From positions 1-7,608 of the forward strand of contig JACOVB010000295.1 in assembly GCA_016177555.1 (NCBI GenBank): DNA of 7,608 nt. Reading direction: 5' to 3'. A program made the translations under genes and the position numbers. The notes under the pieces were generated by a model. It was not told the DNA's origin, did no database searches, and saw nothing but the letters and a program-made list of their open reading frames with translations. This document shows, one piece after another, positions 5,954 through 7,608 of this stretch. Numbering within the stretch: the stretch's first letter is position 1; each line of letters starts with the position of its first letter. Origin of the DNA: Candidatus Rokuibacteriota bacterium. Its GTDB lineage: Bacteria > Methylomirabilota > Methylomirabilia > Rokubacteriales > CSP1-6.

Positions 5954-6205
5954 CTACCGCGTCTTCCGGACAAGGAACCGGTAGATCGCCCTGGCGCGCG
6001 AGACCTCCAGGAGCTCGTTCCCGGAGCGCTCCGCCCAGACCCTCATGTCCGGGTCGGAGCCGGGGTCGTCCGAGAGCATCTCGAGGACCTGTCCCAGCGC
6101 CATCTCCCGCATCGCCTCGCGCGTCTTGACGATGGGCATCGGACAGAAAAGGCCGATGCAGTCAATCTGCTTGTCAGGATTGACGACTTCGGGCTCCTGC
6201 GTCAT
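5954..6205 (-). CDS. tusA: TusA-family sulfurtransferase (sulfur carrier)
   Basis: A small 83-residue cytoplasmic protein of the TusA/SirA/YeeD type, which carries sulfur as a persulfide on the cysteine of a C-P-x-P motif. The motif is visible as DCIGLFCPMPIVKTREAM (15-32), with C21 as the expected carrier; a second cysteine, C16, lies five residues earlier. The SDDPGSDPDMRVWAERSGNELLE stretch (45-67) matches the family's conserved strand and helix. It is the first gene of the minus-strand block and starts 114 bp from the divergent GGDEF gene. The NifS-like gene follows at once (stop at 5954, probable next start at 5949), so the two are translationally coupled. In E. coli TusA accepts persulfide sulfur from IscS; the same pairing is implied here, although the partner lacks the normal PLP lysine. 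Confidence 0.92.
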   Translation of the reverse strand: MTQEPEVVNPDKQIDCIGLFCPMPIVKTREAMREMALGQVLEMLSDDPGSDPDMRVWAERSGNELLEVSRARAIYRFLVRKTR

Positions 6206-6213
6206 GACGCCCT

Positions 6214-6243
6214 ACCCTACCCCAGCGCTCGCAACGCCGTCAA
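6214..6243 (-). promoter_or_regulatory. Candidate promoter for the tusA operon (weak -10)
   Basis: On the minus strand TTGACG (6243-6238) is a near-consensus -35 hexamer. Eighteen bases downstream lies TAGGGT (6219-6214), which matches the -10 consensus at only three of six positions. Transcription would begin within a few bases of the tusA ATG at 6205, implying a nearly leaderless message. The -35 is good and the -10 is poor, so the call is tentative. Confidence 0.3.
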
Positions 6244-6245
6244 GG

Positions 6246-6275
6246 TTGACAGCCCCTGATGCGGGCCCGAATAAT
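6246..6275 (+). promoter_or_regulatory. Sigma70-type promoter for the GGDEF/response-regulator operon
   Basis: A perfect -35 TTGACA (6246-6251) is followed after 18 bases by AATAAT (6270-6275), a five-of-six match to TATAAT. Such an AT-rich hexamer stands out in this GC-rich window. The predicted start near 6282 gives a leader of about 40 nt before the GTG/ATG start at 6320/6323. The -35 overlaps an inverted repeat, GTCAA-GG-TTGAC (6239-6250), that it shares with the candidate -35 of tusA. Confidence 0.65.
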
Positions 6276-6319
6276 GGCGGAGTGACGAGCACACCGCCGG
6301 TATCCTTGAAACTCCATGA

Positions 6320-7342
6320 GTGATGTCCTCCCGGCCCACGGACACGCCAGTGACTGCCGCTGACCACCAGGGGGCGGCGCCGGCAGGCCATCGCCGGATG
6401 ACGGCTCGGATCGCCACGGCGCTGGCCGCGGCGTCGATCGCCCTCCTCCTGATCCTGGGCTACGCTCTCGAAGCCTATGTGCGGCCGGTGCTCCCCGCCG
6501 GCCGCTCGGCCGTGCCGGTCGAGTGGCTGGAGGCGGGGCTGCTCGCCGCCGCGCTCCTCACGGCCATCTCCTGGGGGGTGGCCCGCGGCCGCGGCCCCGC
6601 GAGGAGACGTCCCCCCGAGATCGTCACCGCCCCCGTCGCCGCCGAGGTCCCGATGGCCGAGCGGAGCGACGACGTCGGATCGCTCATGGGAGCATTCTCG
6701 CGAATGCTCACCACCATCGAGGAGCAGGCGACCGAGATCAACCAGTTCTGCCAGCGGCTCGACAGCGCCTACCAGGAGGTGGAGTCCACCAACGCCCGGT
6801 TGAAGGAGTTCTCCTTCAAGGACGAGGTGACGGGGCTCTACAACCGCCGCTTCTTCTCGATCCGCCTCGAGGAGGAGGTGTCCCGCTACCGCCGCTTCAA
6901 CCACCCCGTCTCGGTGTTGCTCCTGGACCTCGACGGCTTCAAGGCCATCAATGACGAGCTGGGGCACGCCGCGGGCGACGAGACGCTCCGCGACATGGGC
7001 GACATTCTCCTGAGGTACTCGCGCGGGATCAACGTGATCTGCCGTTACGGGGGCGACGAGTTTGCGGTGCTCCTGGTGGAGACCTCCAAGGCCGGCGCGC
7101 GGCTGTACGCCGACCGGATCCGCCAGGTCCTCGGCACGCACCCCTTCGCCCACGGCCGTCCGCTCACGGCCAGCTTCGGCATCGCCTCCTTGCCCGAGGA
7201 CGTGAACCCGGCTGCCGAGGACGTGATCCGCGCGGCCGACGAGGCCCTCTACGCCGCGAAGCGGGCAGGCAAGAACCGGGTCTCCGTCTACGAGGACGTG
7301 GTTCCGGCGGCGGGGGCCGGACCGCAGGCGCGCCAGCCATGA
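6320..7342 (+). CDS. Membrane-anchored GGDEF diguanylate cyclase with HAMP-like remnant
   Basis: The 340-residue protein has a hydrophilic N-terminus, a first membrane segment (about 31-50), a short periplasmic loop and a second membrane segment (about 69-88). A SDDVGSLMGAFSRML stretch (116-130) resembles the last part of a HAMP domain, and a helical coiled-coil-like linker (130-165) leads to a GGDEF domain (about 166-325). The catalytic motif is at 244-248, DLDGFKAIND carries D203, and the ending AAKRAGKNRV is typical. It should make c-di-GMP at the membrane. The inhibitory I-site position reads RGIN (235-238): the aspartate of RxxD is asparagine, so product inhibition is probably weakened. 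Start GTG 6320 or ATG 6323 is uncertain, and ATG 6398 would still keep both membrane segments; no clear Shine-Dalgarno sequence exists. The stop overlaps the next ATG (ATGA). The sensory loop is too short (about 18 residues) for a known periplasmic sensor domain. Confidence 0.92.
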   Translation: MMSSRPTDTPVTAADHQGAAPAGHRRMTARIATALAAASIALLLILGYALEAYVRPVLPAGRSAVPVEWLEAGLLAAALLTAISWGVARGRGPARRRPPEIVTAPVAAEVPMAERSDDVGSLMGAFSRMLTTIEEQATEINQFCQRLDSAYQEVESTNARLKEFSFKDEVTGLYNRRFFSIRLEEEVSRYRRFNHPVSVLLLDLDGFKAINDELGHAAGDETLRDMGDILLRYSRGINVICRYGGDEFAVLLVETSKAGARLYADRIRQVLGTHPFAHGRPLTASFGIASLPEDVNPAAEDVIRAADEALYAAKRAGKNRVSVYEDVVPAAGAGPQARQP

Positions 7343-7608
7343 TCCGGAACGTCGCCGATCGGCGCGTGCTGATCGTGGATGACGACAGGCAGGTGCGCCG
7401 GGTCCTGGGCGAGTTCTTCGCCGCCAACGGCTACACGTGCCGCAGCGCGGCCAACGGTCAGGAGGGGCTCGCGAGCTTCGATGCCGAGCGCCCCCCGCTC
7501 ACGGTGACGGACATGAACATGCCCGTCATGGACGGGCTCGAGCTGCTCAAGCAGGCCCGGACCATGGAACCGGACGCGGCCATCCTGGTGCTGACCGGCA
7601 TGGGCGAC
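7339..7608 (+). CDS. Response regulator receiver domain, 3' end beyond window
   Basis: The ATG at 7339 overlaps the stop of the GGDEF gene in an ATGA junction, so translation is coupled. The 90 visible residues form most of a CheY-like receiver domain: VLIVDDDRQVRRVL at 10-23 with acidic D14/D15, phospho-acceptor D58 in TVTDMNMPVMDGLELL, and T86 in VLTGMGD just before the window ends. The output part is not visible, so it could be a single-domain regulator or could carry an HD-GYP, sigma54-interaction, kinase or GGDEF domain. Being co-encoded with a diguanylate cyclase makes a c-di-GMP-related output plausible but unproven. No frameshift is seen in the visible part. Confidence 0.9.
   Translation, partial: MIRNVADRRVLIVDDDRQVRRVLGEFFAANGYTCRSAANGQEGLASFDAERPPLTVTDMNMPVMDGLELLKQARTMEPDAAILVLTGMGD

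Noticed and set aside
6316..6363. A 15-codon upstream frame starting with ATG at 6316 that overlaps the start of the GGDEF gene.
   Set aside because: It has no ribosome binding site and no recognisable leader-peptide features; it is probably a chance frame.

Overview
The window is gene-dense, very GC-rich bacterial DNA with GTG/TTG starts, overlapping genes and few strong Shine-Dalgarno sequences. A coenzyme F420 gene set, a TusA/NifS-like sulfur pair, a YwiC-like membrane protein and abundant c-di-GMP signalling suggest an uncultured soil or subsurface lineage such as Rokubacteria/Methylomirabilota (NC10) or a deltaproteobacterial relative. This placement is inference only; no marker gene is present.

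Left block, plus strand (2-3453): the tail of a probable cofC, then cofE (F420-0:gamma-glutamyl ligase), npdG (F420H2:NADP+ oxidoreductase), an Ldh_2-family 2-hydroxyacid dehydrogenase and a YwiC-like multi-spanning membrane protein. Neighbours overlap or lie within 20 nt of each other, so this reads as one operon that builds F420, links it to the NADP(H) pool and adds an NAD(P)-dependent dehydrogenase.

Middle block, minus strand (6205 down to 3464): tusA, a NifS/IscS-fold gene, a truncated HAD hydrolase remnant whose 3' part has been replaced by a 63-bp tandem repeat, and a stand-alone REC-GGDEF diguanylate cyclase. The NifS-like protein is full length and keeps the persulfide cysteine loop, but it lacks the PLP-binding lysine (SGHK is SGND here) and has replaced the PLP-contacting glutamine and the substrate-carboxylate arginine. 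It is the most unusual object in the window.

Right block, plus strand (6320-7608): a membrane-anchored GGDEF protein with a degenerate I-site, translationally coupled by an ATGA overlap to a response regulator that runs off the window. It is divergent from tusA. The 114-bp intergenic region holds a near-consensus sigma70-type promoter for the GGDEF gene, with its -35 box back to back with a candidate -35 box for tusA.

The two diguanylate cyclases bracket the sulfur module, one with an intact product-inhibition site (RxxD) and one without (RxxN). No tRNA, rRNA, CRISPR array, insertion sequence or convincing terminator was seen. The only stretch of any length without an intact gene is 4370-4764, which holds the HAD remnant and the repeat.
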